From Rhodanobacteraceae bacterium (GTDB taxonomy: Bacteria > Pseudomonadota > Gammaproteobacteria > Xanthomonadales > Rhodanobacteraceae), in NCBI GenBank assembly GCA_030123585.1, contig CP126120.1:1364001-1428000 (forward strand): a DNA stretch of 64,000 nucleotides. The letters run 5' to 3'. The stretch's first letter is position 1, and the number at the start of each line of letters is the position of its first letter. The position numbers and the translations under genes are program-made. Of this stretch, positions 53,248 to 63,045 are shown piece by piece. The notes under the pieces are model-generated. The model made no database searches, was not told the origin of the DNA, and worked only from the letters and a program-made list of their open reading frames with translations.

Positions 53248-56200
53248 CCCGCGCACGCAAATGGCTGATCGGCATCGGCGCTGCCATTGGCGCGCTGATC
53301 GTCGTGCTGGTCGCACTGGTGGCGTGGTTGCTGTACACGCCGTCGGGCTTGCGTTTCGCACTGGACCGCGGTGTCGCGCTGATGCACGGGCAATTCGCGT
53401 ACGCCCGCGCGGGCGGCACGCTTGCGGGCACGACCACCATCGAGGGCCTGCGTTATCACACCGGCGACGGCACGAAGATCGCGATTGCACACGCCACCGT
53501 CGATCTGCGCCCGTGGGCCTTGCTGGGCCATACGCTGCACGTCACGCGCACACGCATCGACGGCATCACGCTCGATCTGGCGCCTTCGAAACCATCCAGC
53601 CAGTCATCCGCCTTTTCGCTGAAGCCGCCGCTTGCGATCGTGCTGGATGACACGCAACTCACGCGCATCGCCGTCAACGAAGATGGCAAACACACCTTCG
53701 CCGCCGACAGCCTCGTGCTGGCCGGCAAGTGGAGCAGCGAGCAGCTTGTGGTCAAGCGACTCACGCTGCGCGCGCCCGCGGGCCACGCCGAACTCGAGGG
53801 CGCGCTGGCGATCGCGCGCGGCTATCCCGGCCACGGCAAGGCCAGCATCGACTGGACGCAGGACGGCGTGCGCTACACCGGCGACATCGCGACACAATCC
53901 GATGGCAAGACGGCACGCCTGAATGCGGCGCTGACCGCACCCGTGCGCCTCAAGCTGGATGCCTCGCTGGCCCTGGACGCCAGACACGCGTGGACGCTGT
54001 GGCTGCAGGCGCCGACGTTCGACGCGCGCGCGCTGCCGGCGCTGCCTGCTTCGCTGAAGACACTGGCACTGGATCTGCGCGGCACGGGCGATGAGCGCGG
54101 CGGGAAGCTCGAAGGCAGCGTGATCGCCAACGGCCATGTCGCGCTGATCGATCCGGCGCAATTCGCTTACGACGGCAAGACGCTGACACTCGATCCGTTG
54201 CGCCTGCGTTCGCCCGCGATGCCGGGCGTCGTCCGCGCCACCGGCGTCGTGCATTTCGATGCCAAGCCCATGACCGCAGCGCTCGACGTGGACTGGCGCG
54301 ACGTGCAACTGCCCGCCGATCTCGCGGGCCAGCCGCTGGCGACGCATGGCGGCGTGCATGTCGAAGGCAGCGCGGAGCGCTTCGCGCTGAAGGGCGCACT
54401 GGCGATCGGACCGCCCGATCGCCTCGCGAACCTCGACGTCGACCTCGCCGGCACGCCGCAGGCGATCCGGTTGAACGCGCTGAAACTGGTCCAGAAGAAC
54501 GGCGGTCTGAACGCACGTGGCAGCATCGGGCTGCAGCCGCGGGTCAGCTGGAAGCTCGATGCAGTCGCACGAAAACTCGATCCCGGCGCGCTCCTCGCCG
54601 GCTGGGATGGCGCGCTGGATTTCACGCTGGCCACTGCAGGCAAGCTCACTCCGCAGGGCCCCGAAGCCACACTGAAACTGGACAAAGCGGGCGGGACCCT
54701 GCGCGGACGCAGCATCGCCGGCAGCAAGGCCGACCTCAGGATAGTGCCCGGCAACCTGCTGGACGGTTCGCTGCTGCTGGTCGCGGGCGGCAGCCGGATC
54801 CAGGCGCAAGGCACGGGCGGCCGGCAGACCAACGCGACGGTCGATCTCGACATCGCCTCGCTGGGCGACTGGCTGCCGAACGCAACCGGCGCCCTGCGCG
54901 GGCAATTCACCGTCAAGGGCGCCTGGCCGAAGCTTGCGGTCGCGGGCCGGCTGCAGGGAACCGGGCTGGACGTGGACGCACGCCGCATCAATGCGCTGCA
55001 ACTCACCGCCGCGATCCCCAACCTCGCCCAGCCCGGGGGCCAGCTCGATCTCGCGCTGCACGGTGTGCACGCCGCGGGCCTCGACTTCGACAGCGTGCAG
55101 TTGCAAGGCAGCGGCAACGCCGGCTCGCACCATCTGCAATTGAGCGCGCACGGCAAACAACTGGGCGCCGCGCTCGCGTTGCAGGGAAGCTGGCAGGACA
55201 AGACGAAACGCTGGACCGGCACGCTGAGCGGCGTCGAACTTTCGCCACAGGGCATGCCGAAGTGGCGCCAGCAGCAAGCCAGCAACATCACCTGGCAGAA
55301 CGGCGCGCTGGCGCTGTCGCAGTTCTGCCTGACCGCCGGCGCACCGCAACTGTGCCTCTCCGCCAACCGCGATGCGAAAGGTGCGATGACGGCGAAATAC
55401 GATCTGCGACACCTGCCGCTGCAACTGCTGGCGACGCTCGCATCGGGATCCGATCCGTTGCAGGCCAGCGGCGAAATCTCGGGCACGGGCCAACTCAGCG
55501 TCGCCGCCAACGGCGCGCTCAACGGCAACGCCAGCCTTGCCGCAAGCGCAGGCCACATCGCCTACGCCTCGAACCCGGGCCGCCCGCTGCTCGCGTGGTC
55601 CAGCATCACCGCCAACGCCGAAGCAACGGGCGCGAACCAGCACGTGCGCCTGCACGGCGCGTTGAGCGACGGCGGCCATGTCGATGGCGACATCACGGTC
55701 AGCGGCGCGAATCGCGCGCTGCATGGCACAGTCGATGCGGAACTGCGCAGCCTGGCTTTCCTCGAAGCGCTGTCGCCCGAGATCGCGAACGTGCATGGCG
55801 CGCTGGCCGGAAGCCTGCAGCTTGCGGGCAGGCTGGCCGCGCCGCAGTTCCAGGGCCGCATCCAGACGCAGGGCTTTTCCGCGGAGCTGCCGCGCGCGGG
55901 ATTGAAATTGCACGATGGCCAATTCGCCATCGCGGGCGATCCGCAAGGCCACCTCGCGATCACCGGGCAACTGGCTTCCGGCCAAGGCGTGCTGCACATC
56001 GACGGCAGCACCGGCCTCGCCGCCGACGCGCCGCTGAAGCTGGACATCAAGGGCGACAACGTGCTGGTGGCGGACATCCCTGCCGCACACGTGGTGGCGT
56101 CGCCCGACCTGCACATTGCACGCGCGAACGGCGTGTTCGCGTTGACCGGCAGCGTCGCGATCCCGAGCGCGAAAGTCGCGGTCGAAAAACTGCCCGGACA

Positions 56201-56978
56201 GGGTCCGGCCCAGGCTTCGCCCGACGTGGTGATCGTCGATGCGCCGCCCGCCGCGCAGGTCGCGCCGCTGGCGATGAACGCCGACATCGGCGTGAAACTC
56301 GGCGACGACGTGAAACTGCACGGCTACGGCCTCGACGGCAGCGTGCACGGCCAGCTCACGGTGCAGGTGCAGCCGGGACAGGCCGCGACCGGGCGCGGCG
56401 AGATCCGCGTGGCGGGCAAGTACGAAGCCTACGGGCAGAACCTCAACATCGAACGCGGCCGCCTGTTGTTCGCCGGCACGCCGCTCGACAATCCGGGGTT
56501 GGACATCCGCGCGGTGCGCCAGATCCGCAGCCAGGACATCACGGTGGGCCTTTCCATCCGCGGCACCGCGCAACGACCCGTCCTGACGGTGTTCTCCGAT
56601 CCCGCGATGGAACAGGCCGAAGCGCTTTCCTATCTCGTCACCGGCCGTCCGCTGAACGCGCTGAAAAGCGGCGAAGGCGACACGCTCAACACCGCCGCGC
56701 AGGCCTTGGGCGGATTGGCCGGCGACAGGCTGGCGAAGTCGATCGGTTCTCGCCTCGGCCTCGAAGCCGGCGTATCCAGCAGCGAGGCGCTGGGCGGCTC
56801 GGCATTCACCGCGGGAAAATATCTTTCGCCGCGCCTGTTCCTGAGTTACGGCGTCGGCCTGTTCACGCCGGGCCAGGTCATCACCCTGCGCTACACCTTG
56901 AACCGTTTCCTGCAATTCGAAGCGGAGAATGCGACGACCGGTAATCGCGCGAGCTTCAATTACCGGATCGAGAAGTAG
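53244..56978 (+). CDS. tamB: Translocation and assembly module protein TamB
   Basis: A 1244-residue envelope-spanning protein. An N-terminal signal anchor (WLIGIGAAIGALIVVLVALVAW) holds a long periplasmic beta-groove of AsmA/YhdP type, built from repeats such as LDVDWRDVQL and IRVAGKYEAYGQNLNIERG. The C-terminal DUF490/TamB domain has RQIRSQDITVGLSIRGTAQRP and SDPAMEQAEALSYLVTGRPL, the most conserved part. The start is GTG 53244, overlapping the tamA stop (GTGA). It works with TamA in outer-membrane protein or phospholipid transport. The 3' end overlaps the convergent tetR gene by 23 bp. Confidence 0.96.
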   Translation: MTRARKWLIGIGAAIGALIVVLVALVAWLLYTPSGLRFALDRGVALMHGQFAYARAGGTLAGTTTIEGLRYHTGDGTKIAIAHATVDLRPWALLGHTLHVTRTRIDGITLDLAPSKPSSQSSAFSLKPPLAIVLDDTQLTRIAVNEDGKHTFAADSLVLAGKWSSEQLVVKRLTLRAPAGHAELEGALAIARGYPGHGKASIDWTQDGVRYTGDIATQSDGKTARLNAALTAPVRLKLDASLALDARHAWTLWLQAPTFDARALPALPASLKTLALDLRGTGDERGGKLEGSVIANGHVALIDPAQFAYDGKTLTLDPLRLRSPAMPGVVRATGVVHFDAKPMTAALDVDWRDVQLPADLAGQPLATHGGVHVEGSAERFALKGALAIGPPDRLANLDVDLAGTPQAIRLNALKLVQKNGGLNARGSIGLQPRVSWKLDAVARKLDPGALLAGWDGALDFTLATAGKLTPQGPEATLKLDKAGGTLRGRSIAGSKADLRIVPGNLLDGSLLLVAGGSRIQAQGTGGRQTNATVDLDIASLGDWLPNATGALRGQFTVKGAWPKLAVAGRLQGTGLDVDARRINALQLTAAIPNLAQPGGQLDLALHGVHAAGLDFDSVQLQGSGNAGSHHLQLSAHGKQLGAALALQGSWQDKTKRWTGTLSGVELSPQGMPKWRQQQASNITWQNGALALSQFCLTAGAPQLCLSANRDAKGAMTAKYDLRHLPLQLLATLASGSDPLQASGEISGTGQLSVAANGALNGNASLAASAGHIAYASNPGRPLLAWSSITANAEATGANQHVRLHGALSDGGHVDGDITVSGANRALHGTVDAELRSLAFLEALSPEIANVHGALAGSLQLAGRLAAPQFQGRIQTQGFSAELPRAGLKLHDGQFAIAGDPQGHLAITGQLASGQGVLHIDGSTGLAADAPLKLDIKGDNVLVADIPAAHVVASPDLHIARANGVFALTGSVAIPSAKVAVEKLPGQGPAQASPDVVIVDAPPAAQVAPLAMNADIGVKLGDDVKLHGYGLDGSVHGQLTVQVQPGQAATGRGEIRVAGKYEAYGQNLNIERGRLLFAGTPLDNPGLDIRAVRQIRSQDITVGLSIRGTAQRPVLTVFSDPAMEQAEALSYLVTGRPLNALKSGEGDTLNTAAQALGGLAGDRLAKSIGSRLGLEAGVSSSEALGGSAFTAGKYLSPRLFLSYGVGLFTPGQVITLRYTLNRFLQFEAENATTGNRASFNYRIEK

Positions 56979-57711
56979 TGGGCCTATTTTGAATGCGCGA
57001 CCGCATGCTCCCGCGCCTCAACTCGGCCGCGCGCAATTCCAGGCCATCCAGGATGACGTTCAACCCGGCCTTGAAAAGTTTTTCCGGCCGGATGTTCGCC
57101 AATACCTTCGCGGCGCCGGAGAGGCTCGGATAATCGCGATGGGTACCTTCGAGGTGCTGCAACTCGACGCCCAGGGCAGACGCCGGAAACAGCACCGGCG
57201 GTTTGGCGACTCGTTGTCCGCGCGCCTCCTCCGTGATCATTCCGAGGAGGTAATGGCGATAGAACGTTGCCATCGCCACTGCTTCGGCAGTGGGGAAACC
57301 GGCGTCCAGGAAAACCTCGACGGCAGCGTCATACAGCTTCATCCGATGGGGACCGGTTGGAGGCAGCTCCGCAAACAACCGGGGCGCATCCCGGTGCGCG
57401 ACGAGAACACGCCTGTACTCGCTCGCGATCTTCTCCAGCCGCCTGCGAAAGGACTGACTCTTTTGCGGCAATGCCATCTCTGCGCACAGCGCGTCGGCGA
57501 CAAGCTGCAACAGCTCGTCCTTGCTATGCACATGCCAGTACAACGCAGGTGACTTGACGCCGAGGCGTTCCGCGACGCGACGCGTGCTGACCCCTTCCAA
57601 GCCCTCGCGCTGCAGCAAGTCGAGCGCCTCGGCGACGATTTTCGTTCGATCGATACCCGCGGACGTGCCACGCGCTCTTGGTTGGAGACGACTCTTGCCC
57701 GGATTGCGCAT
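56956..57711 (-). CDS. TetR-class transcriptional repressor (TetR_C type)
   Basis: A 251-residue repressor. The N-terminal HTH reads GLEGVSTRRVAERLGVKSPALYWHVHSKDELLQLVADAL. It is close to Tn10 TetR, whose PTLYWHVKNKRALL gives the operator-contacting Pro, Tyr and His at the same places. The C-terminal domain (SEYRRVLVAHRDAPRLFA, FPTAEAVAMATFYRHYLLG, GLNVILDGLE) matches the tetracycline-repressor C-domain family. A tetO-like palindrome lies at 57744. The divergent gene is a dipeptidase, not an efflux pump. I chose ATG 57711 for its GAGG site; ATG 57720 is possible. Confidence 0.9.
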   Translation of the reverse strand: MRNPGKSRLQPRARGTSAGIDRTKIVAEALDLLQREGLEGVSTRRVAERLGVKSPALYWHVHSKDELLQLVADALCAEMALPQKSQSFRRRLEKIASEYRRVLVAHRDAPRLFAELPPTGPHRMKLYDAAVEVFLDAGFPTAEAVAMATFYRHYLLGMITEEARGQRVAKPPVLFPASALGVELQHLEGTHRDYPSLSGAAKVLANIRPEKLFKAGLNVILDGLELRAAELRRGSMRSRIQNRPTTSRSGN

Positions 57712-57743
57712 CGACCTCATCCAATGCCGTTGACAGGGATAGT

Positions 57744-57756
57744 TTATCACTGATAA
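57744..57756. promoter_or_regulatory. tetO-like operator between tetR-type gene and dipeptidase
   Basis: TTATCA-C-TGATAA is a perfect 13-bp palindrome. Tn10 tet operators have the core CTATCA-n-TGATAG, so 10 of the 12 arm bases agree. It lies 33 bp upstream of the tetR-type start and 36 bp upstream of the dipeptidase start, where it could cover both promoters. Confidence 0.7.
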
Positions 57757-57791
57757 TTTGCTTTGCCGAATCCCTGCAGAGAGGCAAAGCC

Positions 57792-58949
57792 GTGGCAACC
57801 GAACGCTGGACCCGTAGAGATTTCCTCGCCCTGTCCGGCGCCACGGCACTTGCCGCGCTGGTGCCTCCGCAAACGCTGCGCGCGGCCACCGCGCCATCGA
57901 GCGCGCCGCAAGCAAACGCCCTGCCCGCCAACGTCGACAACCTCTATCGCAACGCATTCGTGCTGGATGCGAACACGCTGGCTTCCGTCGGCTACACGCA
58001 ATACGACAAGGACGCCGCCGGCAAACTGGCGGCCATCCGCAACTCCGGCCTGACCGCGTTCAAGAGCACACTGGGCGGCGACGGCGCGAACTTCGAAGAC
58101 ACCGTGGCCGACATCGCCGCGGCGCAATCGCTGATCGACAAGCATCCCGAACTTTTCATCAAGGTGGTGCGTCCCGCCGACCTCGATCGCGCGAAGCCCG
58201 AAGGCAAGATCGCGGTGATCCTGTCGTTCGAAGCCGCATCGATGCTGGACGGCAAGGTCGAACGCATCGAACTGTTCCGCCAGCTCGACGTGCTGGTGAT
58301 GCAGCTCACCTACAACCGTCGCACGCCGTTCGGCTGCGGTTGTCTCGACGGCGACAGCGACGGCGTGACCGATCTCGGCCGCCAGGCGATCGCAAGGATG
58401 AACGCGCTTGGCGTCGCGCTCGACTTGAGTCACGCCAACGTGAAAACCACCGAAGACGGCATTCGCCTGTCGACGCGCCCACCCGTGTTCACGCACGCGG
58501 GATGCCGCGCGGTGTTCGATCATCCGCGCAACAAGACCGACCGCGACATGCGCGCGCTCGCCGGCAAGGGCGGCGTGATGGGCATCTACATGCTGCCGTT
58601 CCTGACGGCCGACACGCGCCAGCCGACCCTGGCCGACTACATGCGCCACATGGTGCACGCGCTGGACGTGTGCGGCGAAGACCACGTGGGCATCGGCACC
58701 GATTCGATGTTCTTCACGGTGAGCGCGGACGATCTGAAACAGGTGGCCGCGCTGGAACTGCAACGCAAGCAAGCCGGCCTCGGCGCGCCGGGCGAAAACC
58801 GACCGCCGTATTTTCCCGACATCAACACGCCGCGCAAACTCGAGTACGTCGCGGGCGCGTTGCTGAGGCACGGCTACAGCGCGCGCGTCACCGAAAAGGT
58901 GCTCGGGCTCAATTTCCGTCGCGTGTTCCAGGAAATCTGGACGGTGTAG
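57792..58949 (+). CDS. Tat-exported membrane (renal-type) dipeptidase
   Basis: A 385-residue M19 dipeptidase. The N-terminus has a twin-arginine signal (RWTRRDFLALSGATALAALV), so it is exported folded with its metals. Metal-site stretches of the family are FVLDANTL (the family HxD is altered to DAN here), AVILSFEAASML, LDLSHANVKTTEDG, FTHAGCRAV and GIGTDSMFF. The altered first motif raises the chance of a changed metal site. The start is GTG 57792 (AGAGAGG site). A tetO-like operator lies upstream. The natural substrate is unknown; L,D- or beta-lactam-type dipeptides are typical for relatives. Confidence 0.85.
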   Translation: MATERWTRRDFLALSGATALAALVPPQTLRAATAPSSAPQANALPANVDNLYRNAFVLDANTLASVGYTQYDKDAAGKLAAIRNSGLTAFKSTLGGDGANFEDTVADIAAAQSLIDKHPELFIKVVRPADLDRAKPEGKIAVILSFEAASMLDGKVERIELFRQLDVLVMQLTYNRRTPFGCGCLDGDSDGVTDLGRQAIARMNALGVALDLSHANVKTTEDGIRLSTRPPVFTHAGCRAVFDHPRNKTDRDMRALAGKGGVMGIYMLPFLTADTRQPTLADYMRHMVHALDVCGEDHVGIGTDSMFFTVSADDLKQVAALELQRKQAGLGAPGENRPPYFPDINTPRKLEYVAGALLRHGYSARVTEKVLGLNFRRVFQEIWTV

Positions 58950-58991
58950 CGCTGCTAGAGTGCGCGCTGTCTTTCCATCGCTTCGGATCGC

Positions 58992-59831
58992 ATGGATTTG
59001 CCCACCGAAAACACCCCGGCCGTTCCCGCCGCCGCTGCCGCTGTACAAACGGTAGAAAAGCGCCCCGGCGTCTGGAGCGGACTCGGCATCGTGGCGCTGT
59101 ATTTCCTGCTGCAGTTCGGCTTGGGCATTCTCGCCGGCATGGCGATCGGCGTCGTGTTGGGCATCAAGGCCGGCCTCCAGTCGGCCGCGGCGCACCGCAC
59201 GTTCGATCCGCAGTCGCTGGTTCGCCTCATGCAGGCGAATCCGGACATCCGGGCGATCACGGCCGTACTCACGATCGCGGCCGCGGCGGCCGTGATGACC
59301 GCGATCGTGCGGCAGACGTGGCCCGCGCAATGGGCGCGCGCCGAGTTGCCCGGTTTCGGATTGACCCGCCCGAACGGCAAATACGCGTACCTCGGCGCCG
59401 TGCTGCTGGCGTTGCTGGTGTTGATGGTGGGCAACCTGATGACCCACCTGCTCGCGGGTTCGCATCCGATCCGTCAGGACGTCACGCTGCTGGCAGGCAA
59501 CGTGTCGCCCGGCTTGCGCATGCTGCTGGCGCTGCTGGTGGTGGGTGTCGCGCCGTTCGTCGAGGAACTGGTGTTCCGCGGCGTGCTGCTGTCGGGCCTC
59601 GCAAGCCGCATGCACATCGGCTGGGCGGTGGTGTTGAGCGCGCTGGTCTTCGGCTGCGTGCACCTGCCGGATTTCAAGTTCGCGTGGTATCCGGTGCCCG
59701 CGCTGGTGCTGCTGGGCGTCGCCTCCGCGTGGTTGCGGCTGAAGACGCGTTCGCTGTGGCCGTCGATCACGCTGCACGCCACCAACAACCTGGTCGCGGC
59801 GATCGCGTGGTTCGTGGCCGCTCACCACTGA
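58992..59831 (+). CDS. CPBP-family intramembrane glutamic protease
   Basis: A 279-residue inner-membrane protein with about seven helices. The CPBP/Abi motifs are EELVFRGVLL (EExxxR), FGCVHLP (FxxxH) and HATNNLVAA (HxxxN). These are the catalytic Glu and His residues of the Rce1-like proteases. An N-terminal Ala/Pro-rich cytosolic tail precedes the first helix. Roles range from prenyl-protein processing to bacteriocin immunity; none is indicated here. It is 42 bp downstream of the dipeptidase and may be co-transcribed. Confidence 0.88.
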   Translation: MDLPTENTPAVPAAAAAVQTVEKRPGVWSGLGIVALYFLLQFGLGILAGMAIGVVLGIKAGLQSAAAHRTFDPQSLVRLMQANPDIRAITAVLTIAAAAAVMTAIVRQTWPAQWARAELPGFGLTRPNGKYAYLGAVLLALLVLMVGNLMTHLLAGSHPIRQDVTLLAGNVSPGLRMLLALLVVGVAPFVEELVFRGVLLSGLASRMHIGWAVVLSALVFGCVHLPDFKFAWYPVPALVLLGVASAWLRLKTRSLWPSITLHATNNLVAAIAWFVAAHH

Positions 59832-59990
59832 TTGACAGCCGAAAGCCTTGGCGGAAACATCCCGTTACCGCCCTGGACCAGAGGCAGAAATAGCGTGTGT
59901 GCGCCATGAAGGTCGCCGCAAAATGGAAAGTAGCAATGACGCGTAGCATCAAGTTTGAAGTGCGCAGCCAACGAGCATAAGCGGACGCTT

Positions 59991-61784
59991 TCAATACCCC
60001 GCCGCCGACCCCGCCGGATAACGCGGATCGTTGACGCTTTCCAGCATGCCGGTCTTGGGATTCACCACGATCGCGGCGATGTCGCCCATCGAGCGGATGG
60101 TGCGGATCGTGTAACCCATCGCTTCCAGCGCCGTCTGCACGTCGGGCGCGAACGCGCCCGGCTCGGCGAAGATCTGGTCGGGATACCACTGCATGTGGAT
60201 GCGCGGCGCGTCGATGGCCTGCTTCACGTTCATGCCGTACTCGGCCACGTTGAGGAAACTCTCCATCGTGGTCGAGATGATGGTGGAGCCGCCCGGGCTG
60301 CCCGTCACCATGAACAGCTTGCCGTCGCGCAGCACGATGGTCGGGCTCATCGAACTCAACGGCCGCTTGCCGGGCTGGATGCGGTTGGCCTCGCCCTGCA
60401 CCAGCCCGAACTGGTTGGGCACGTCGGGCTTGGACGTGAAGTCATCCATCTCGTTGTTGAGGAAGAACCCGGTATCGCCGGCGATCTGCTTGATGCCGAA
60501 GTAACTGTTGACGGTGTAGGTGACCGCGACCGCGTTGCCCTTGCCATCGACCACCGAGTAGTGCGTGGTGTTGGTGCCCTGGTACGGCCCGAGGCTGCCC
60601 TGCACTTCCGACGACGGCGTGGCCTTGTCGGGCTGGATGCCGGCGCGCAATTCCGCCGCGTGTTCGGCCGACAGCAGCTTCGTGATCGGGTTGTGCACGA
60701 ACGCGGGATCGCCGAGGTAGGTGTTGCGGTCGGCGAACGCACGGCGTTCGGCTTCCACGAAATAATGCGCGCTCCTGGCGGAATGGAAACCCCACTCGGC
60801 GAACGGATACGGCGCGATGATCTGCAGGGTTTCGCAGATCGTGGTGCCGCCCGAGCTCGGCGGCGGCGACGAAATGATGGTGTAGCCGTGGTAGCCGCAC
60901 TCGATCGGCCTTTCCCACTGCACGGTGTAGTCGCTGAAATCCTTCATCGTCAGCAGTCCGCCGCTCGCCTCGCTGGCCTTCACCACGGCCGCCGCGATCG
61001 GCCCTTCATAGAACGCCTTGGTGCCGCCTTCGGAAATCATCTCGAGCGTATGCGCGAGTTGCGGCTGCTTCAGCACCTGCCCCGCCTTCCACGGCTGGCC
61101 ATGGTCGAGAAAGATCGCGGCGACGTTCGGGTTCCTGCGGAAGGCATCGGTCGAGGTGTCGAGGATGCGCACATCGCCCGGGTCCAGCACGTAACCGTCC
61201 TTCGCCAACTTGATGGCTGGCGCGATGACCTGTTGCAGGCGCATCGTCCCGTACAGCTGCAGGGCCTCGTCGAAACCCATCACCGTGCCGGGCACGCCGA
61301 CGCCGAGCCAGGTGCGCGTGCTGCGTCCCTTCACGACCTTGCCTTCGGCGTTCTGCATCATGTCGGGCGTCGCCGCCAGTGGCGCCTTCTCGCGGAAGTC
61401 GAGGAACAGGTTCCTGCCGTCGGCGAGGTGGAGGGTCATGAAACCGCCGCCGCCGATGTTGCCGCAGCACGGATGCACCACCGCCAGCGCGTAGCCGACC
61501 GCGACCGCGGCATCCACCGCGTTGCCGCCCTGCTTCAGGATGTCGACGCCGATCTGCGTCGCGAGGTGCTGCGCGCTGACCACCATGCCGTGCCTGGCCG
61601 CGACCAGCGGTTCGTCCGGCCATGCGCGCTCCGCATTGCTCTCGACCCTGGCCTGGATCGGACCATCCTGCGCGCTCTGCGCGCTCGACGCACTGGCGGG
61701 CGCGGACTGATCGGCGAACGCGCAGGACGCGCTGCCTCCGGCTGCCAGCAAGGTGATGACGGCAGCCAGCAGAAACTTGCGCAT
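59991..61784 (-). CDS. ggt: Gamma-glutamyltransferase
   Basis: A 597-residue periplasmic Ntn hydrolase that cleaves or transfers the gamma-glutamyl group of glutathione. It has a signal peptide (FLLAAVITLLAAGGSASCAFA), a large subunit with GGNAVDAAVAVGYALAVVHP and GGGGFMTLHLADGR, and the autocleavage site before the nucleophile Thr in GTNTTHYSVVDGKGNAVAVT. The small subunit ends with MGDIAAIVVNPKTG. SSMSPTIVL and SPGGSTII form the substrate pocket. ATG 61784 is the start. The 159 bp between this gene's stop and the CPBP gene hold nothing I recognise. Confidence 0.95.
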   Translation of the reverse strand: MRKFLLAAVITLLAAGGSASCAFADQSAPASASSAQSAQDGPIQARVESNAERAWPDEPLVAARHGMVVSAQHLATQIGVDILKQGGNAVDAAVAVGYALAVVHPCCGNIGGGGFMTLHLADGRNLFLDFREKAPLAATPDMMQNAEGKVVKGRSTRTWLGVGVPGTVMGFDEALQLYGTMRLQQVIAPAIKLAKDGYVLDPGDVRILDTSTDAFRRNPNVAAIFLDHGQPWKAGQVLKQPQLAHTLEMISEGGTKAFYEGPIAAAVVKASEASGGLLTMKDFSDYTVQWERPIECGYHGYTIISSPPPSSGGTTICETLQIIAPYPFAEWGFHSARSAHYFVEAERRAFADRNTYLGDPAFVHNPITKLLSAEHAAELRAGIQPDKATPSSEVQGSLGPYQGTNTTHYSVVDGKGNAVAVTYTVNSYFGIKQIAGDTGFFLNNEMDDFTSKPDVPNQFGLVQGEANRIQPGKRPLSSMSPTIVLRDGKLFMVTGSPGGSTIISTTMESFLNVAEYGMNVKQAIDAPRIHMQWYPDQIFAEPGAFAPDVQTALEAMGYTIRTIRSMGDIAAIVVNPKTGMLESVNDPRYPAGSAAGY

Positions 61785-61843
61785 GTTCGCTCCCGGAAAT
61801 CGACGTGGCAAAGCGTAAACCTTGCGTGCCGTCACCGGGCTTG

Positions 61844-63004
61844 TCAACGCGCCGCCGTCAACGCGTCGACGACGGGCTGCACCTGGGCTTCGCGGCCCAG
61901 CACGTCGCCGAGCCGCTGCAACCGTTGCGCCAGCGTCGCGGCAGCGTCCGCGCAGACGGTCGCGTGGCCGACCTTGCGGCCCGGCCGCGGCGACTTGCCG
62001 TAGTCGTGCCAGTGCACGCCGGGGACCGCTAGCGCGCGGTCGCGATCCGGCAGCTCGCCGATCCAGTTCAACATGCACGAGAGTCCGCGCGCCGACGTGT
62101 CGCCCAGCGGCATGCCCAGCACCGCACGCACGTGGTTCTCGAACTGCGACGTGACCGCGCCCTCGATGGTCCAGTGCCCGGAGTTGTGCACGCGCGGGGC
62201 CATTTCATTTCCGAGCAGCGTGCCATTTTTCACGAACAATTCCAGAGCGAACACGCCGACGTAATCGAGTTCTTCGCCGACCGCGCGCGCATGCGCGTAG
62301 GCTGCCTGCCCGATCGCATCCCCCACGAGTGCGGGCGCGAGGCTCGCGGACAGGATGCCGTCGACGTGCCAGTTGCGCGGCACCGACCACGCGCGGAAAT
62401 CGCCGTCGCGCGCGCGCACCGCGATCACGGAAATCTCGAAGTCGAACGGCACGAAGGCTTCCAGGATCAGTCCCACGCGCTCGGCCTGCGCGCCCAGCGC
62501 CTGCCACGCCGCATCGGCACCGGCGAGCGTCCGGATGTGGAACTGGCCCTTGCCGTCGTAACCGAGACGGCGGGTTTTCAGGATCGCTGGCGCGCCGATG
62601 CGCGCCAGCGCGGCGTCCAGCTCGGCGCGCGTCGCCACCGCGGCGAATTCCGCGGTCGGCAATCCGCATTCACGAAACAGGGTCTTCTCGGCCACGCGAT
62701 CCTGCGCGGTCGCGAGCGAATGCGCGTTCGGCGCAGTGCGGGTGTGCGCGGCCAGCCATTCGGCAGTCGCAGCCGGCACGTTCTCGAAATCGTAGGTCGC
62801 GGCGTCGACCTCACGCGCGAACGGCTCCAACCGGTCGAACGCGTCCCAGCCCGCCTGCAGCAGCGGCGCCACCTGCCCGGCGCAGGCATCCGCGGTCGGA
62901 TCGACGATGCGAAAGCGCACGCCCAGCGGCGCACCGGCCAACACGAGCATGCGTGCGAGTTGGCCGCCCCCCAATATCCCAAGTATTTGTTGAGCGTCAA
63001 TCAT
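61844..63004 (-). CDS. purK: 5-(carboxyamino)imidazole ribonucleotide synthase
   Basis: A 386-residue ATP-grasp enzyme of purine synthesis. It carboxylates AIR to N5-CAIR with bicarbonate and ATP. Landmarks are ILGILGGGQLARMLVLAGAPLG at the N-terminus, TYDFENVPA, ILKTRRLGYDGKGQF and the ATP-grasp signature EMAPRVHNSGHWTIEGAVTSQFENHVRAVLG. ATG 63004 is the conserved start. purE lies 109 bp upstream on the same strand, so they form a pair as in many bacteria, but repeat DNA separates them. Confidence 0.97.
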   Translation of the reverse strand: MIDAQQILGILGGGQLARMLVLAGAPLGVRFRIVDPTADACAGQVAPLLQAGWDAFDRLEPFAREVDAATYDFENVPAATAEWLAAHTRTAPNAHSLATAQDRVAEKTLFRECGLPTAEFAAVATRAELDAALARIGAPAILKTRRLGYDGKGQFHIRTLAGADAAWQALGAQAERVGLILEAFVPFDFEISVIAVRARDGDFRAWSVPRNWHVDGILSASLAPALVGDAIGQAAYAHARAVGEELDYVGVFALELFVKNGTLLGNEMAPRVHNSGHWTIEGAVTSQFENHVRAVLGMPLGDTSARGLSCMLNWIGELPDRDRALAVPGVHWHDYGKSPRPGRKVGHATVCADAAATLAQRLQRLGDVLGREAQVQPVVDALTAAR

Positions 63005-63045
63005 GATGGAAAATTGAACCTCCATCGTGCGAACCCGCACGGCAC

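Noticed and set aside
53604..56915. A 1103-codon open frame antisense to tamB
   Set aside because: High-GC shadow of tamB, with composition unlike a real protein.
56956..58949. TetR-type gene plus neighbour as a tetracycline-resistance module
   Set aside because: The divergent gene is a Tat-exported dipeptidase with no membrane-pump features.
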